Shown: positions 37,306-48,366, numbered from the stretch's first letter. The stretch: DNA of 64,000 bases from Halieaceae bacterium (GCA_902631395.1 CACOYM010000011.1:22651-86650), one strand, 5' to 3'. A program made the numbers and translations. The notes: generated from the letters alone by a model not told the origin.

Positions 37306-38174
37306 GTATCTTGGTTAACGCCGGGACTCGCGTGGTTTGTCAGGGATTTACTGGTTCTCAAGGAACCTTCCACTCGCAACAGGCGATTGCCTATGGCACA
37401 CAGTTGGTGGGTGGCGTAACCCCTGGGAAAGGAGGGCAGACACATCTGGGCCTACCAGTATTCAACACGGTTACCGAGGCAGTCGCTCAAACATCGGCCA
37501 ATGCATCGGTCATCTACGTGCCAGCGCCGTTTTGCAAGGACTCTATTCTCGAGGCGGCTTACGCCGGGATTGAGCTCATTGTTTGCATTACCGAAGGCGT
37601 ACCGACCCTCGACATGCTGGATGCCAAGGTGAAATGTGACGAATTGGGCGCGAGGTTGATAGGCCCGAATTGTCCTGGCGTGATTACGCCCGGAGAGTGC
37701 AAAATCGGCATCATGCCCGCGGAAATACATCTGCCCGGCAGGGTTGGTATTGTCTCGCGTTCCGGTACGCTGACTTATGAAGCGGTCAAACAAACGACAG
37801 ATGTGGGGTATGGGCAGTCCACCTGCGTGGGCATTGGTGGCGACCCCATTCCGGGATCAAACTTCATCGACATCTTGGGACTCTTCCAGGATGACGCCTC
37901 CTCAGAAGCCATCGTAATGATTGGCGAGATTGGCGGTACGGCGGAGGAGGAGGCGGCAGAGTTTATCCGCAGCAATGTCTCAAAGCCGGTAGTGTCGTAC
38001 ATTGCCGGCGTGACGGCTCCAAAAGGTAAGCGCATGGGCCATGCAGGCGCTATCATTTCTGGCGGCAAAGGCACTGCCGATGAGAAGTTTGCTGCTTTAG
38101 AATCCGCAGGCGTCAGCACAGTGCGATCGCTGGCTGATATCGGTGCCGCACTGCAAGAAGTCACCGGCTGGTAA
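37302..38174 (+). CDS. sucD: Succinyl-CoA synthetase alpha subunit
   Basis: [48 protein letters not shown]. Confidence 0.98.
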   Translation: MSILVNAGTRVVCQGFTGSQGTFHSQQAIAYGTQLVGGVTPGKGGQTHLGLPVFNTVTEAVAQTSANASVIYVPAPFCKDSILEAAYAGIELIVCITEGVPTLDMLDAKVKCDELGARLIGPNCPGVITPGECKIGIMPAEIHLPGRVGIVSRSGTLTYEAVKQTTDVGYGQSTCVGIGGDPIPGSNFIDILGLFQDDASSEAIVMIGEIGGTAEEEAAEFIRSNVSKPVVSYIAGVTAPKGKRMGHAGAIISGGKGTADEKFAALESAGVSTVRSLADIGAALQEVTGW

Positions 38175-38241
38175 GCCCGCAGTTGTTATCGATAAAGCCC
38201 GCTCACGCTGGTTTTTTTTTACCTCTCTCCGCAGGCGATGC

Positions 38242-38270
38242 CTTGAAAATAGGCGATTCAAGCCCCATCT
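38242..38270 (+). promoter_or_regulatory. Sigma-32 heat-shock promoter upstream of htpG
   Basis: CTTGAAA (38242-38248), 14-nt spacer, CCCCATCT (38263-38270); matches sigma-32 consensus CTTGAAA-N(11-16)-CCCCATNT; 31 nt before htpG ATG. Confidence 0.85.
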
Positions 38271-38301
38271 CCCCACCATACGCAAACTAAGGAACCTTAT
38301 A

Positions 38302-40215
38302 ATGACGGCTGAAGCCACACAAACGATGGGCTTTCAGACTGAAGCAAAACGTCTGCTTCACCTGATGATTCATTCGCTCTACTCAAATCGAGAGATCTTT
38401 CTCCGGGAACTGATATCGAACGCCTCGGATGCAATAGATAAGCACAGGTTTGCGGTAATCAATGACTCCGCCATGGGTGGTGCTAACGGTGACTATCGGA
38501 TTCGCGTCTACCCAGATGAAAAAAACAAAACTATTACTATCGACGACAACGGCATTGGTATGTCGCGTGAGGAGGTTATTGAGAACCTTGGCACGATCGC
38601 CAAATCCGGTACGGCGGCTTTCATGGAACAACTGAGTGGCGATCAGAAATCTGACAGCCAGTTGATCGGGCAATTTGGCGTGGGTTTTTATTCTTCGTTT
38701 ATCGTAGCGGATCGTGTTGAGGTACTGACGCGTAAGGCGGGTGAGACCGGCGCAACGCATTGGGAGTCTGCCGGTGAGGATGACTTCACGGTGAGTGAGG
38801 CAGAGCGGGAAAGTGCGGGCAGCACCATTATTTTGCATTTGAAATCCGACGCAGAGGAGTTTGCAGACAGCTGGCGAGTCAGGTCGGTGATCAAGAAGTA
38901 CTCCGACCATATTTCGGTTCCGGTCATGATGCCTGAGCCGCCAAAGCCGGTCGAAAATGAGGAGTCGGTCGAGGAGAGTGAGGCGGGAGAGACTGAGTGG
39001 CAGCCCGTTAACGAAGCAAAGGCACTGTGGACGAGAAGCCGCACCGATATTAATGATGAAGAATATCAGGCATTTTATAAGCACATCTCTCACGATTTCG
39101 AGGATGCCCTGACTTGGAGCCATAATGCAGTCGAGGGTAAGTTGGAGTACACCTCCTTACTGTATTTGCCCAAGCGAGCGCCCTTTGACTTATGGCATCG
39201 AGAGGGTGCGAGGGGCCTCAAGCTTTATGTGCAGCGCACGTTCATCATGGACGAAGCGGAGCAATTTCTTCCTATATACCTGCGATTCGTGAGGGGGGTA
39301 CTGGACTCCAGTGATCTACCCCTGAACGTGTCGCGGGAAATCCTGCAGCAAAATCAGCAGGTGGAATCAATCCGCGGTGCCTTGACCAAACGTGTGCTGG
39401 ATATGCTGTCAAAAATGGCCAGCAAGCAGCCGGGGGACTACGAAGAGTTCTGGGACACTTTTGGTGCGGTGTTGAAGGAGGGGCCCGCGGAGGATTTTGC
39501 CAATCGAGAAAAGATTGCCGGCCTACTCAGGTTCGCTACCACGGATGATGACGAGCCGCTGCAGCGTCGCTCATTGAAGCAATATGTGGAAAGCATGCAG
39601 GAAGGTCAGCAATCGATTTACTACGTAGTAGCTGAGAATCACGCTACCGCCAAAAACAGCCCCCATATCGAGGCGCTTCGCCGGCAGGGTGTAGAGGTGC
39701 TTTTGTTGTCCGATCGCGTTGATGAGTGGCTGATGAGTCACTTGGGCGAGTATGACGGCAAGCCGCTGCGCGATTGCGCAAAGGGAGAGTGGGGTGATGA
39801 GGCCGATAGCGACGACGCTAAGAAGGCGCTCGAAGAAGCTGAAAAAGCAAGCGAATCGCTGATTGAGCGTATGCAAGGCGTTCTTGCCGAGCGCGTGGCC
39901 GGCATTCGGCCGACCATTCGTCTGACGACCTCGCCTGCTTGTCTGACCGTAGCGGAGCATGAGATGGGTGCTCAGATGCGCCGGATTATGGAGGCCGCGG
40001 GCCAAGAGATGCCCGAGACTAAGCCGACCATGGAGATCAACGTTGAGCACCCATTACTCAAGCGGCTGGATGAGGAAGCTGATGAGGACCGGTTTGCAGA
40101 CCTTGCGCAAATCTTGCTAGATCAGGCCGTGCTGGCGGAGGGGTCGATGTTAGAGGATCCGGCCTCATATGTTGCACGACTCAATAAGTTGCTCGTGGAG
40201 ATGAGCGACGCATAA
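38302..40215 (+). CDS. htpG: Molecular chaperone HtpG (Hsp90)
   Basis: [51 protein letters not shown]. Confidence 0.97.
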   Translation: MTAEATQTMGFQTEAKRLLHLMIHSLYSNREIFLRELISNASDAIDKHRFAVINDSAMGGANGDYRIRVYPDEKNKTITIDDNGIGMSREEVIENLGTIAKSGTAAFMEQLSGDQKSDSQLIGQFGVGFYSSFIVADRVEVLTRKAGETGATHWESAGEDDFTVSEAERESAGSTIILHLKSDAEEFADSWRVRSVIKKYSDHISVPVMMPEPPKPVENEESVEESEAGETEWQPVNEAKALWTRSRTDINDEEYQAFYKHISHDFEDALTWSHNAVEGKLEYTSLLYLPKRAPFDLWHREGARGLKLYVQRTFIMDEAEQFLPIYLRFVRGVLDSSDLPLNVSREILQQNQQVESIRGALTKRVLDMLSKMASKQPGDYEEFWDTFGAVLKEGPAEDFANREKIAGLLRFATTDDDEPLQRRSLKQYVESMQEGQQSIYYVVAENHATAKNSPHIEALRRQGVEVLLLSDRVDEWLMSHLGEYDGKPLRDCAKGEWGDEADSDDAKKALEEAEKASESLIERMQGVLAERVAGIRPTIRLTTSPACLTVAEHEMGAQMRRIMEAAGQEMPETKPTMEINVEHPLLKRLDEEADEDRFADLAQILLDQAVLAEGSMLEDPASYVARLNKLLVEMSDA

Positions 40216-40226
40216 GGTGGTATTGA

Positions 40227-40700
40227 CGTCGTGGCGAGGCAGAGTCGAAGCGTTCGGATCAGCAGGGCGCACTCGGCCGTCTGGGCCAAAGGTGTTTGCG
40301 CGTCATGGCGGAGAGCTGTGAGCAGTGGTGCTCAAGCGCTGAGATCGCGCCAGTTGCAGCGCTTCTCTGTAGCCCCTTCCGTAGTACCCGCGAGACAGCA
40401 GAGGTGCTGGCCGATGTATTTCATCCAAACAGATTAGAGGTGCTCGATACGTTGGCGCCCGGTGCACGCCTTGAGATTTTTAGCGAGTAGCAGTTTGGAA
40501 TGGACTGGCATATCGTCATAGTGCCCCATCGGCCTTTTGTTTCTCTCGCCATCTCTTGTTGGGCTGACGATACGAGACTTACGCCGCTCGCCCCTGGAGG
40601 GTATCCGGCACTCGAGGTATTGAGTCTGCAATGCGGCGGTGTCTCCCCTTTGCACCACTGCCCAGACCCCAGTGCGTTGATGGATGAGGATTGTGTTTAG
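40227..40700 (+). pseudogene. sixA: Degraded SixA-type phosphohistidine phosphatase
   Basis: One reading frame gives RRGEAESKRSDQQ...LLCSPFRSTRETAEVLADVF...EIFSE*QFGMDWHIVIVPHRPFVS...CWADDTRLTPLAPGGYPALEVL. No start codon, RHG changed to RRG, in-frame TAG at 40488-40490. Confidence 0.75.
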
Positions 40701-41556
40701 AGCAGCGGCATCTCGCGCGATAGCAGTATCGGCAGACGGACTGAACTACTCTGGTCTGGAATGGGGTAATCCAGAGGGACATCCGATTATTGCCTTGCAC
40801 GGCTGGCTGGATAATGCGCTATCGTTCGCTTCACTGGCCCCGTTGCTATGCGACTTTCGCGTTATCGCACTTGATTTGTCTGGTCATGGTCTCAGCGACC
40901 ATCGCTCTCCTGACGCGACTTACAACATCTGGGATGACGTCCCGCAACTACTGTCGATCTTCGAACGGCTTGATCTGCCCAGGCTCGCCCTCCTGGGTCA
41001 TAGCCGGGGTGCGGCGATCTCGGTATTACTCGCCGCCGCACTGGGCTCGCGCTGCTCGCATCTAGTGCTTTTAGACGGCATGTTGCCCTACCCGACTGAG
41101 GATGTTTCAGCGGCCTCGCAGTTTCTGCAGGCCCAAAAGGATCACGAGGCCCTAAGTAGCTATGAACCCAGAATATTTCGCGATTATGCGGAGTTTGTCG
41201 CTGCACGGGTCAGATTAGGATTTTCGGAGGAAAGTGCCCAAATCCTAGCTCCACGCGCTATTCGCCGAGTATCAGATGGATTTGTGCTCAACCATGACCC
41301 GCGTTTGAACCATAATTCCGCCATCAAGCTGACGCCGACCATGTGCTCAGCGTTTTACGATGCCGTTACCGCGCCAACACTCGCACTGATTGCCGAGAAT
41401 GGGCTAAGAGTCAGAGCGGGCTTAGGGGCGGCGCTTGCGACTGTGGCAGAAATCGCCCAGTGCAAAGTAATCCCTGTGCCCGGTTCACATCACACCCATA
41501 TGGAGGAGGGTGCGACGGCGATTGCTGATCACATGAGGTCGTTTATGGATGCTTAG
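40684..41556 (+). CDS. Alpha/beta hydrolase
   Basis: HGWLDNALSF, LALLGHSRGAAISVLLA nucleophile elbow, C-terminal PGSHHTHME. Confidence 0.85.
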   Translation: MRIVFRAAASRAIAVSADGLNYSGLEWGNPEGHPIIALHGWLDNALSFASLAPLLCDFRVIALDLSGHGLSDHRSPDATYNIWDDVPQLLSIFERLDLPRLALLGHSRGAAISVLLAAALGSRCSHLVLLDGMLPYPTEDVSAASQFLQAQKDHEALSSYEPRIFRDYAEFVAARVRLGFSEESAQILAPRAIRRVSDGFVLNHDPRLNHNSAIKLTPTMCSAFYDAVTAPTLALIAENGLRVRAGLGAALATVAEIAQCKVIPVPGSHHTHMEEGATAIADHMRSFMDA

Positions 41557-41560
41557 TTGG

Positions 41561-42253
41561 TCAGCTCAGAAATTCGGCACGTGACGCGGGGTCTGTTTTG
41601 AAGACCCCACCCAGTGACGTCGTGCGAGTGCTGCTGTTCCCGTCTTTCACACCGCGGGCTTTCACACAGTAGTGTATTGCTGAGATGGTTACCGCGACGT
41701 TATCGGTGCCAAGCAGGGTTTGCATCGCCACCAATACCTGCTGCGTTAATCGCTCTTGCACCTGAGGTCGCTGAGCGAAAAATCTGACGAGGCGATTGAT
41801 TTTGCTCAGACCGATGACCTTCTCATTGGGGATGTAGGCTACCTTGGCGGATCCGTCGATTGTTACAAAGTGGTGCTCACAGGTACTGGTCAGATCAATA
41901 TCTTCAACACAGACCATTTCCTCAACATTCATCTTGTTCTCGATCACTGTAATTTTCGGAAACTGCGAGTAGTCCAATCCACTGAAGACCTCATCGACGT
42001 ACATTTTAGCGATGCGATGGGGTGTTTCTTCGAGGCTGTCGTCACGTAAATCAAGCCCAAGCGCGTTCATGATGTCGCCAAATGCATCACGGATGACCTC
42101 GTATCGCTGGTCTCTGTTGAGGCCGTTATTGATCATCGGCGTTTCGAGGCCGCGCTCGAGCAAAGCCCCCCGCACGGCAATCGCCTCATCGGTCAGTGAC
42201 CCAGGAAGGGGGGTGGCAATGCTGGATGCTGCGCGATTGATTGACATGTTCAC
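41561..42253 (-). CDS. folE: GTP cyclohydrolase I
   Basis: [52 protein letters not shown]. Confidence 0.96.
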   Translation of the reverse strand: MNMSINRAASSIATPLPGSLTDEAIAVRGALLERGLETPMINNGLNRDQRYEVIRDAFGDIMNALGLDLRDDSLEETPHRIAKMYVDEVFSGLDYSQFPKITVIENKMNVEEMVCVEDIDLTSTCEHHFVTIDGSAKVAYIPNEKVIGLSKINRLVRFFAQRPQVQERLTQQVLVAMQTLLGTDNVAVTISAIHYCVKARGVKDGNSSTRTTSLGGVFKTDPASRAEFLS

Positions 42254-42524
42254 TTCTCTCCGAGTTTGTGACGAGTCTTAATTGGTATGTACTGTGGTGG
42301 CGTCGGTTCAGATTGCCCGTCCGAGAGACCGATTGGTGCGTGAACGGCGCAAAGCCCCCTTTTGGACCCTTGCCAAAGGGGGTATGGCCATCATCTTGAT
42401 GCCAGCCGGCTTCTCGTTAATTCAATGAATCTCTGCCTTTAGTAGACCGATCATTAAGGTGCGAGTGCCGAAGCATCCTCTGAACAGAGTATCATGAGCT
42501 GTCAGAAAAACTAGACAGATTCGT

Positions 42525-43418
42525 ATGGAGACTTTTCGGACAAAACTGGGTCAAGTGGAACGCTTGTTGCTCGATGCTAATGTTTTTTGTGGGCACGGGT
42601 ACCTATCGCCTCATGACGAGGCAGTGGCGCTGTTGCTGGGCGCCGCGGGTCTGGGCCCGGATCAGGATCAGTCTCTGCTTGGTTTGCCATTCCCTCCCGA
42701 GGCCGTTGCGCAACTCGATAGCTGGGTGAAGGAGAGATGCGTGGGCAGAAAGCCGATAGCCTACATATTGGGAGAGGCTTATCTGGGCGGTTGTAGGTTT
42801 CTCTCAGACGAGCGGGCCCTCATCCCACGCTCTCCTATTGCTCACCTGCTTCTAGATGAACTCAGCTCTTGGTGGACCGCAGATCTTCCGCCGGGCACAA
42901 TTGTCGAAGTCTGCTGTGGTGGCGGGAATCTGGGTATTCTGGCGGCGCAAGTTTTTCCAGAGGCCCAGGTTTGGTTGGCCGATTTGGACGGATCGGCTTT
43001 ATCACTCGCGCTGGATAACGTGGCCTTACATCGGCTCTCAAGCAGAGTGGGTTGCTACCGCGGGGATCTATTAGGCGCGATCGCGCCGGAGAGCATTGAT
43101 TTAATTATCGCTAACCCGCCCTACGTTTCGGCTCAAGAAATGGAGGCCTTGCCACCGGAATACGGACATGAGCCTGCGGTGGCTCTGCTGGCTGACGAGG
43201 ATGGGACGCGACTGGCACGACACCTTATGCAGCAGGCTGCAAAAACGCTTCGCCCTGGTGGATTGATGGTGCTGGAGGTGGGCGAAACCATGTGGGAGAT
43301 GGAAGCGCGTTTCCCCAAAGTGCCATTTCTCTGGCTCGATTTGCCTCATGGAGGCGATGGCGTTACTGCTATGCGTGCGCAGGAATTACGGGACTGGAGT
43401 GCCGCAGGCATCCTATAA
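42525..43418 (+). CDS. prmB: Ribosomal protein L3 N5-glutamine methyltransferase
   Basis: RKPIAYILGEAYLGG, LIPRSPIAHLL, NPPYVSAQEM; adjacent to aroC as in other gammaproteobacteria. Confidence 0.9.
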   Translation: METFRTKLGQVERLLLDANVFCGHGYLSPHDEAVALLLGAAGLGPDQDQSLLGLPFPPEAVAQLDSWVKERCVGRKPIAYILGEAYLGGCRFLSDERALIPRSPIAHLLLDELSSWWTADLPPGTIVEVCCGGGNLGILAAQVFPEAQVWLADLDGSALSLALDNVALHRLSSRVGCYRGDLLGAIAPESIDLIIANPPYVSAQEMEALPPEYGHEPAVALLADEDGTRLARHLMQQAAKTLRPGGLMVLEVGETMWEMEARFPKVPFLWLDLPHGGDGVTAMRAQELRDWSAAGIL

Positions 43419-43436
43419 TTGCAGCCGGAGGCGAGG

Positions 43437-44543
43437 ATGTCTGGCAATACTTTCGGCAAACTATTTACGGTGACGACCTATGGAGAGAGTCATGGGGGCG
43501 CGCTGGGCTGCATCATTGATGGGTGCCCCCCTGGACTTGCTTTATCTGCGGCTGATCTACAGCCTGACCTGAATCGCCGCAAGCCTGGGCAATCACGGTA
43601 CACGACACAGCGCCGTGAGGATGATGAGGTCGAGATTTTGTCGGGGCTTTTCGAAGGCGTGACCACGGGAACGCCGATCGGGATGGTTGTTAGAAATAAA
43701 GACCAAAAGTCAAAGGATTACAGTAAAATCAAAGATTTATACCGACCAGCTCATGCAGACTATACCTATGATCGCAAATACGGTCTGCGCGATTACCGTG
43801 GAGGTGGTCGTTCTTCTGCGCGCGAGACCACGATGCGTGTAGCGGCCGGTGCGGTGGCAAAAAAGTGGTTAGCGGAGCGGTATGGAGTACAGATTAGAGG
43901 GTATCTCAGTGCACTGGGGCCACTTGTAGCGGCGCAGCATGATTGGGAGTTGGTGGAAAAAAACCCGTTTTTCTGCGGTGACGCGAAGCTCGTGCCCCGA
44001 TTGGAGAGCTATATGCAAGATCTGATCAAGCAAGGTGATTCGGTCGGTGCTCGGATTAATGTGGTGGCAGAGAATGTGTTGCCTGGCTGGGGCGAGCCAG
44101 TCTTCGACCGCTTGGACGCCGATATTGCGCATGCCATGATGGGGATTAATGCAGTGAAAGGCGTTGAGATTGGCGACGGCTTTGCCTCTGTCAAGCAGTT
44201 GGGCAGCGAACACCGTGATCTGATGACGCCTGAAGGGTTTTTGTCCAACCACGCTGGTGGCACTTTAGGCGGTATTTCCTCAGGACAGCCGCTATTGGTG
44301 AGTCTCGCACTAAAGCCGACATCGAGCATCCGTTTGCCCGGCGATACAGTGCGCTCGGACGGTGAGGCTGCAGAAGTCGTCACCACAGGGCGCCATGATC
44401 CGTGTGTGGGTATTCGCGCTACGCCTATTGCGGAGGCGATGCTTGCCCTGGTGCTAATGGATCACGCATTGCGTCAGCGTGCTCAAAACGGCGATGTCGC
44501 GCTGACTACCCGACCGATACCGGGTAGCGCGCCGGAGCAATGA
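43437..44543 (+). CDS. aroC: Chorismate synthase
   Basis: [50 protein letters not shown]. Confidence 0.98.
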   Translation: MSGNTFGKLFTVTTYGESHGGALGCIIDGCPPGLALSAADLQPDLNRRKPGQSRYTTQRREDDEVEILSGLFEGVTTGTPIGMVVRNKDQKSKDYSKIKDLYRPAHADYTYDRKYGLRDYRGGGRSSARETTMRVAAGAVAKKWLAERYGVQIRGYLSALGPLVAAQHDWELVEKNPFFCGDAKLVPRLESYMQDLIKQGDSVGARINVVAENVLPGWGEPVFDRLDADIAHAMMGINAVKGVEIGDGFASVKQLGSEHRDLMTPEGFLSNHAGGTLGGISSGQPLLVSLALKPTSSIRLPGDTVRSDGEAAEVVTTGRHDPCVGIRATPIAEAMLALVLMDHALRQRAQNGDVALTTRPIPGSAPEQ

Positions 44544-44743
44544 TTCGGCGACAGCGGGCGCGGACCGTTTTCTTAGCGCTTGCTGCTTGTGTGGCGCTCT
44601 TTTGGGGTGCCGTCGATATTGTAGGCGTTTCAGCGCTGCAGCTCGGCATTCAACTCGTGTGGGTCAGCTTTGGCGTAAGCGCCGTAATTGGGGTTTCGGC
44701 AGCCACCGGATGGTTGCTAAGCCGACGGCGCAGGGCGCGCTAG
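44540..44743 (+). CDS. Small two-TM membrane protein, translationally coupled to aroC (ATGA)
   Basis: 67 aa, two hydrophobic segments, ATG overlaps aroC TGA. Confidence 0.5.
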   Translation: MIRRQRARTVFLALAACVALFWGAVDIVGVSALQLGIQLVWVSFGVSAVIGVSAATGWLLSRRRRAR

Positions 44744-44767
44744 CGGCTTTAGCGCCGAAACTTTTTT
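44737..44767 (+). terminator. Candidate rho-independent terminator
   Basis: GCGCTA-gcggctt-TAGCGC stem (44737-44755), then CGAAAC and a T6 run (44762-44767). Confidence 0.45.
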
Positions 44768-44839
44768 GAAGCCTGGCTGAATCGCAGGCTTCGTTGTGAT
44801 GTAAAACATGACTTTAATGCTTTGAGAAGGGTAAGCAAT

Positions 44840-45643
44840 ATGGCAATCAAGCAATGGACAGTGGCGTTCTCAGTGCTCTTGACGGCTCAGTGGGCAACCG
44901 CAGAGCTAGCGTGGCAAAGCGCGCTCGCAGGTGAGCATCGCACTGCAGAAAGTCGAGAGAGGGATGCTCACCGTCACCCGCAGGAGACGCTCGCATTTTT
45001 TGGAATTGATGAGGGTATGACAGTAATGGAGGTTTCGCCAGGCGGTGGTTGGTACACCGAAGTGTTGGCGCCTCTTTTGAAGGACAAGGGCACCTTAATC
45101 GCGGCGCATTCCAGCCCAAATGGTGGCAGCTATGCGCGTCGCTCCCTCGGTAGCTTTCTGCGGAAGCTAGGGGAGAACGATGAGGTGTACGGTTCTGTTC
45201 AGGTCGTGGCCTTGCAGCCCCCCATGGCGGTTTCTAATGTTGCGGCAAACTCCGTTGACCTCGCTCTGACTTTCCGAAACGTACATTCCTGGTTGCGTGC
45301 GGATCAGGCCGAGATGATGTTTTCTGCAATTGCAGAGACGCTCAAGCCGGGCGGTGTGTTGGGTATCGTGCAGCATCGGGGTGACAATGAACTGTCGCTT
45401 GCGCAGATGAAAAGCACGGCCTACGTCAGTGAGGAGAAAGTGATCGAATTGGCGGAATTGGCCGGCCTCAAGCTGGAAGGGCGGAGCGAAATTAATGCGA
45501 ATCCACGTGATACTAAAGATCACCCGCGTGGCGTATGGACGTTGCCCCCATCATTAGCTGAAGGCAACAAGGACAGGGACCGCTATCTTGCAATCGGTGA
45601 GAGCGATCGAATGACGCTCCGCTTTGTCAAGGCGGCGGATTGA
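44840..45643 (+). CDS. SAM-dependent methyltransferase-like protein with predicted signal peptide
   Basis: Signal-like MAIKQWTVAFSVLLTAQWATA; GMTVMEVSPGGGWYTEVLAPLL motif I; LKPGGVLGIVQHR. Confidence 0.8.
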   Translation: MAIKQWTVAFSVLLTAQWATAELAWQSALAGEHRTAESRERDAHRHPQETLAFFGIDEGMTVMEVSPGGGWYTEVLAPLLKDKGTLIAAHSSPNGGSYARRSLGSFLRKLGENDEVYGSVQVVALQPPMAVSNVAANSVDLALTFRNVHSWLRADQAEMMFSAIAETLKPGGVLGIVQHRGDNELSLAQMKSTAYVSEEKVIELAELAGLKLEGRSEINANPRDTKDHPRGVWTLPPSLAEGNKDRDRYLAIGESDRMTLRFVKAAD

Positions 45644-45896
45644 CCTTGTGGGGGACGGTGAGCCTCGAAAGAATATTGATGCGACTGGGTTGAAGTGCCC
45701 GGAACCCTTAATGCTCCTGCACGCCGCGATGCGTCGGCTGAGAGCTGGTGAAGAGCTGACGCTGGACGCCACTGACCCCTCTACCGAGCGCGATGTGCCA
45801 AACTTTTGTGAGTTCCTGGGGCACTCGTTGCTTTTGGCGGAGCGCCACGAGCACGTCTTTCACTACCGCATCAGAAAATCTCAGGGCGCCAGGTGA
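45624..45896 (+). CDS. tusA: TusA-like sulfurtransferase (start uncertain)
   Basis: IDATGLKCPEPLMLLHAAMRRLRAGEELTLDATDPS... CPxP motif and TusA fold. Confidence 0.85.
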   Translation: MSRRRIDLVGDGEPRKNIDATGLKCPEPLMLLHAAMRRLRAGEELTLDATDPSTERDVPNFCEFLGHSLLLAERHEHVFHYRIRKSQGAR

Positions 45897-46423
45897 GTGC
45901 CGGCAGTCATAGCGTCAGTGCGCAACAGCTCGTAGACACATTTAACCTAACTTTTGAGCACAGTGAACGCACAATCCTGCGCGGTGGTGCGGAAGAGCCG
46001 TATTACGAGCCGGGCGAGCCGCATCGCATTGTGTTTAGAGAGAACTTTGTGCGCAGCGCATTGCACGAGGTTGCTCACTGGTGCTCGGCGGGAGAACGCA
46101 GGCGCCGCCTACCCGATTATGGCTACTGGTACAGCCCCGACGGCAGGAATCGCATGCAACAGGCAGCATTCTTTTCGGTAGAAGCGCGTCCGCAGGCCAT
46201 TGAGGCTATGTTCTGTGCTGCCTGCGGTATCCGATTCTTTCCGAGCGTGGATAACATTTCAGCGTCGATTTCATCGGACGAGATTAGCGCGTTCTCCGCG
46301 CGGGTTGATGCGTGGATGATGAGGTTTGAGGTAACGGGATTGCCTATCCGCGCTGCGCGATTCATCAGTGCGCTCTCCGACGAGCAGAGTTGGCGGTCAG
46401 CGACAGACTGGAATTCATCGTGA
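45893..46423 (+). CDS. epmC: Elongation factor P hydroxylase EpmC-like
   Basis: SALHEVAHWCSAGERRRRLPDYGYWYSPDGRN; QAIEAMFCAACG. Confidence 0.88.
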   Translation: MSAGSHSVSAQQLVDTFNLTFEHSERTILRGGAEEPYYEPGEPHRIVFRENFVRSALHEVAHWCSAGERRRRLPDYGYWYSPDGRNRMQQAAFFSVEARPQAIEAMFCAACGIRFFPSVDNISASISSDEISAFSARVDAWMMRFEVTGLPIRAARFISALSDEQSWRSATDWNSS

Positions 46424-47622
46424 GCCAGATCGATACACGCAGGTTGGCATGGGTCGTTGATGATGGCATTCCGCTGACGCCCCATTTGCAGGAGCTTGTG
46501 GGTGAGACGTCCGTGCTTCCTGGGAGAGATATTAACGCAGAGACAGTTGTTGACGCGGATATCTTGCTTGTGCGCTCGATTACCCCTATCACGCGTGAAT
46601 TACTTGAGCGAAGTGCATTGAAATTTGTTGGGACAGCGACCGCTGGGCACGATCATATCGATACTCGTGCGTTGGCTGACCTCGGACTTGCGTGGGCTGC
46701 GGCGCCCGGTTTCAATGCAATCTCCGTAATGGAATATGTACTGGCAGCGCTTGTTGAAACGAAATGGCTGCGTGCCGTGCTCGAGGGTGCGCCAGTGGGT
46801 GTTGTGGGCTTGGGAGAAGTTGGTCGTCGGCTTGCTGAACGTCTGGTGGCGATGGGGGCAACCGTGGTGGCATATGACCCCCTGGCCGAGCATTGGCCAT
46901 CGGGGGTTGCGCGGTCTGAAATTGATGTTGTCCTTCGACAGCCTGTGGTTACGCTTCATGCAAGCCTGACCGATACAGGGCCCTACCCCTCACGGCACAT
47001 AATCGATATTCCGCAGACGCATATTATGCTCAAGGCGCTGGCCGAAAGACCTTGCGGTGGCCTGTTCATTAACGCGGCAAGAGGAGGTTTGATCTCGGAG
47101 TCTGCTCTGGATAGATTGCTCGAGAGTGAGTGGACTATTGTGCTGGATACCTGGCCAGGGGAGCCTGCGCTGAGTGCCTCGAATTTGTCGCAGTGTGACT
47201 GGATCTCTCCGCATATTGCTGGGCATTCTGCGCAGGCAAAGCCGCGAGGCAGCGATATGCTGGCGGTGGCAATCGCGCGATGGTCGCAACATCCAGACCT
47301 GATTAGAATACCGCCAAGCGATGATGTAACGACATCGCGGCGCTCGCTCCAAGTGCCCAGCATTGGACCAGACGCCGACGCTATTGATTTTCTGGCTGCT
47401 TTCTTGCTCGAGCACAGCGTGCTGGCGAGAGAGGACGCCAGGTTACGTGACAGCGTTGGAAGGGGGCTGAGTGCAGGTCTATTCGATCACCTCCGCAGTC
47501 ACTACCAGCAACCCGATGAGTGGACTGGTCAATCCATTACGCTTGAGGATGCGACTAACTCTTGGGGAACTGCAATGAGGACGATGGGTCTGAGGGTGCT
47601 TTCTGAACAAGGAGAGGTGTAA
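46420..47622 (+). CDS. pdxB: Erythronate-4-phosphate dehydrogenase (GTG start 46420)
   Basis: D-2-hydroxyacid dehydrogenase NAD motif [30 protein letters not shown]-terminal PdxB dimer domain. Confidence 0.92.
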   Translation: MSQIDTRRLAWVVDDGIPLTPHLQELVGETSVLPGRDINAETVVDADILLVRSITPITRELLERSALKFVGTATAGHDHIDTRALADLGLAWAAAPGFNAISVMEYVLAALVETKWLRAVLEGAPVGVVGLGEVGRRLAERLVAMGATVVAYDPLAEHWPSGVARSEIDVVLRQPVVTLHASLTDTGPYPSRHIIDIPQTHIMLKALAERPCGGLFINAARGGLISESALDRLLESEWTIVLDTWPGEPALSASNLSQCDWISPHIAGHSAQAKPRGSDMLAVAIARWSQHPDLIRIPPSDDVTTSRRSLQVPSIGPDADAIDFLAAFLLEHSVLAREDARLRDSVGRGLSAGLFDHLRSHYQQPDEWTGQSITLEDATNSWGTAMRTMGLRVLSEQGEV

Positions 47623-48023
47623 TGTCTGAGCGGGAAAAAGGCGAGGCGGGTTGGCGCGAACAACTTACGCCAGAAGAGTTCTATGTGCTGCGTCAAAAAG
47701 GTACTGAGCGCGCTTTCACGGGTGAATACTGGAATGTGTGGGAGGAGGGTTCTTATCGTTGTCGTGGTTGTGGTGAGCTGTTGTTTCAATCCGAAACCAA
47801 GTTTGACGCAGGGTGCGGTTGGCCAAGTTTCGATAGGCCAGCGCGAGTCGGTGTGATTGCGGAGGAGCGTGACACGAGTCATGGTATGGTCAGAACTGAA
47901 GTGATGTGTCAGAAATGCGGGGGGCACTTGGGGCACGTGTTCCCTGACGGACCCACTGAGACAGGACAGCGTTATTGCATCAATAGCCTGTCGATCACGC
48001 TGGAAAAGAAAGAGCAGGGTTAG
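47622..48023 (+). CDS. msrB: Peptide-methionine (R)-S-oxide reductase
   Basis: [36 protein letters not shown]. Confidence 0.97.
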   Translation: MSEREKGEAGWREQLTPEEFYVLRQKGTERAFTGEYWNVWEEGSYRCRGCGELLFQSETKFDAGCGWPSFDRPARVGVIAEERDTSHGMVRTEVMCQKCGGHLGHVFPDGPTETGQRYCINSLSITLEKKEQG

Positions 48024-48068
48024 TCCGCCAAACTACTTCCGTATTGAGTAGAGTTGACTGAAAAAAAG

Positions 48069-48144
48069 TGGAGCGGGAAACGAGGTTCGAACTCGCGACC
48101 TCAACCTTGGCAAGGTTGCGCTCTACCAACTGAGCTATTCCCGC
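48069..48144 (-). tRNA. tRNA-Gly (anticodon GCC)
   Basis: Reverse complement GCGGGAATAGCTCAGTTGGTAGAGCGCAACCTTGCCAAGGTTGAGGTCGCGAGTTCGAACCTCGTTTCCCGCTCCA folds as cloverleaf; encoded CCA. Confidence 0.97.
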
Positions 48145-48149
48145 AGAAA

Positions 48150-48225
48150 TGGCGTCCCCTAGGGGGTTCGAACCCCTGTTCCCGCCGTGAAAGGGCGGTG
48201 TCCTAGGCCACTAGACGAAGGGGAC
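48150..48225 (-). tRNA. tRNA-Glu (anticodon TTC)
   Basis: Reverse complement GTCCCCTTCGTCTAGTGGCCTAGGACACCGCCCTTTCACGGCGGGAACAGGGGTTCGAACCCCCTAGGGGACGCCA; encoded CCA. Confidence 0.97.
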
Positions 48226-48366
48226 GTTGTCCTAACACCAGAAGGCGCGCATGTTAGTGACCCCCCAAAGGCGCGTCAAGGGGGGAATTTGCGTTCCTTC
48301 TGATGCGCCAAATGATTCGTTACACTACGCGCGCCCAGGTAGTCTGCACAAACAGGATTTGTCCTC

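Noticed and set aside
38383-39123. 246-aa minus-strand ORF inside htpG
   Set aside because: Antisense to conserved HtpG N-terminal and middle domains; no domain signature.
40231-40437. 68-aa ORF in another frame after htpG
   Set aside because: Overlaps the sixA-derived frame, which alone shows homology-like motifs; this frame is noise.
44768-44792. Inverted repeat GAAGCCTG...CAGGCTTC after aroC region
   Set aside because: Stem is followed by no T-run on the + strand, and on the minus strand by A residues; not a terminator. The preceding hairpin plus T6 is the better candidate.
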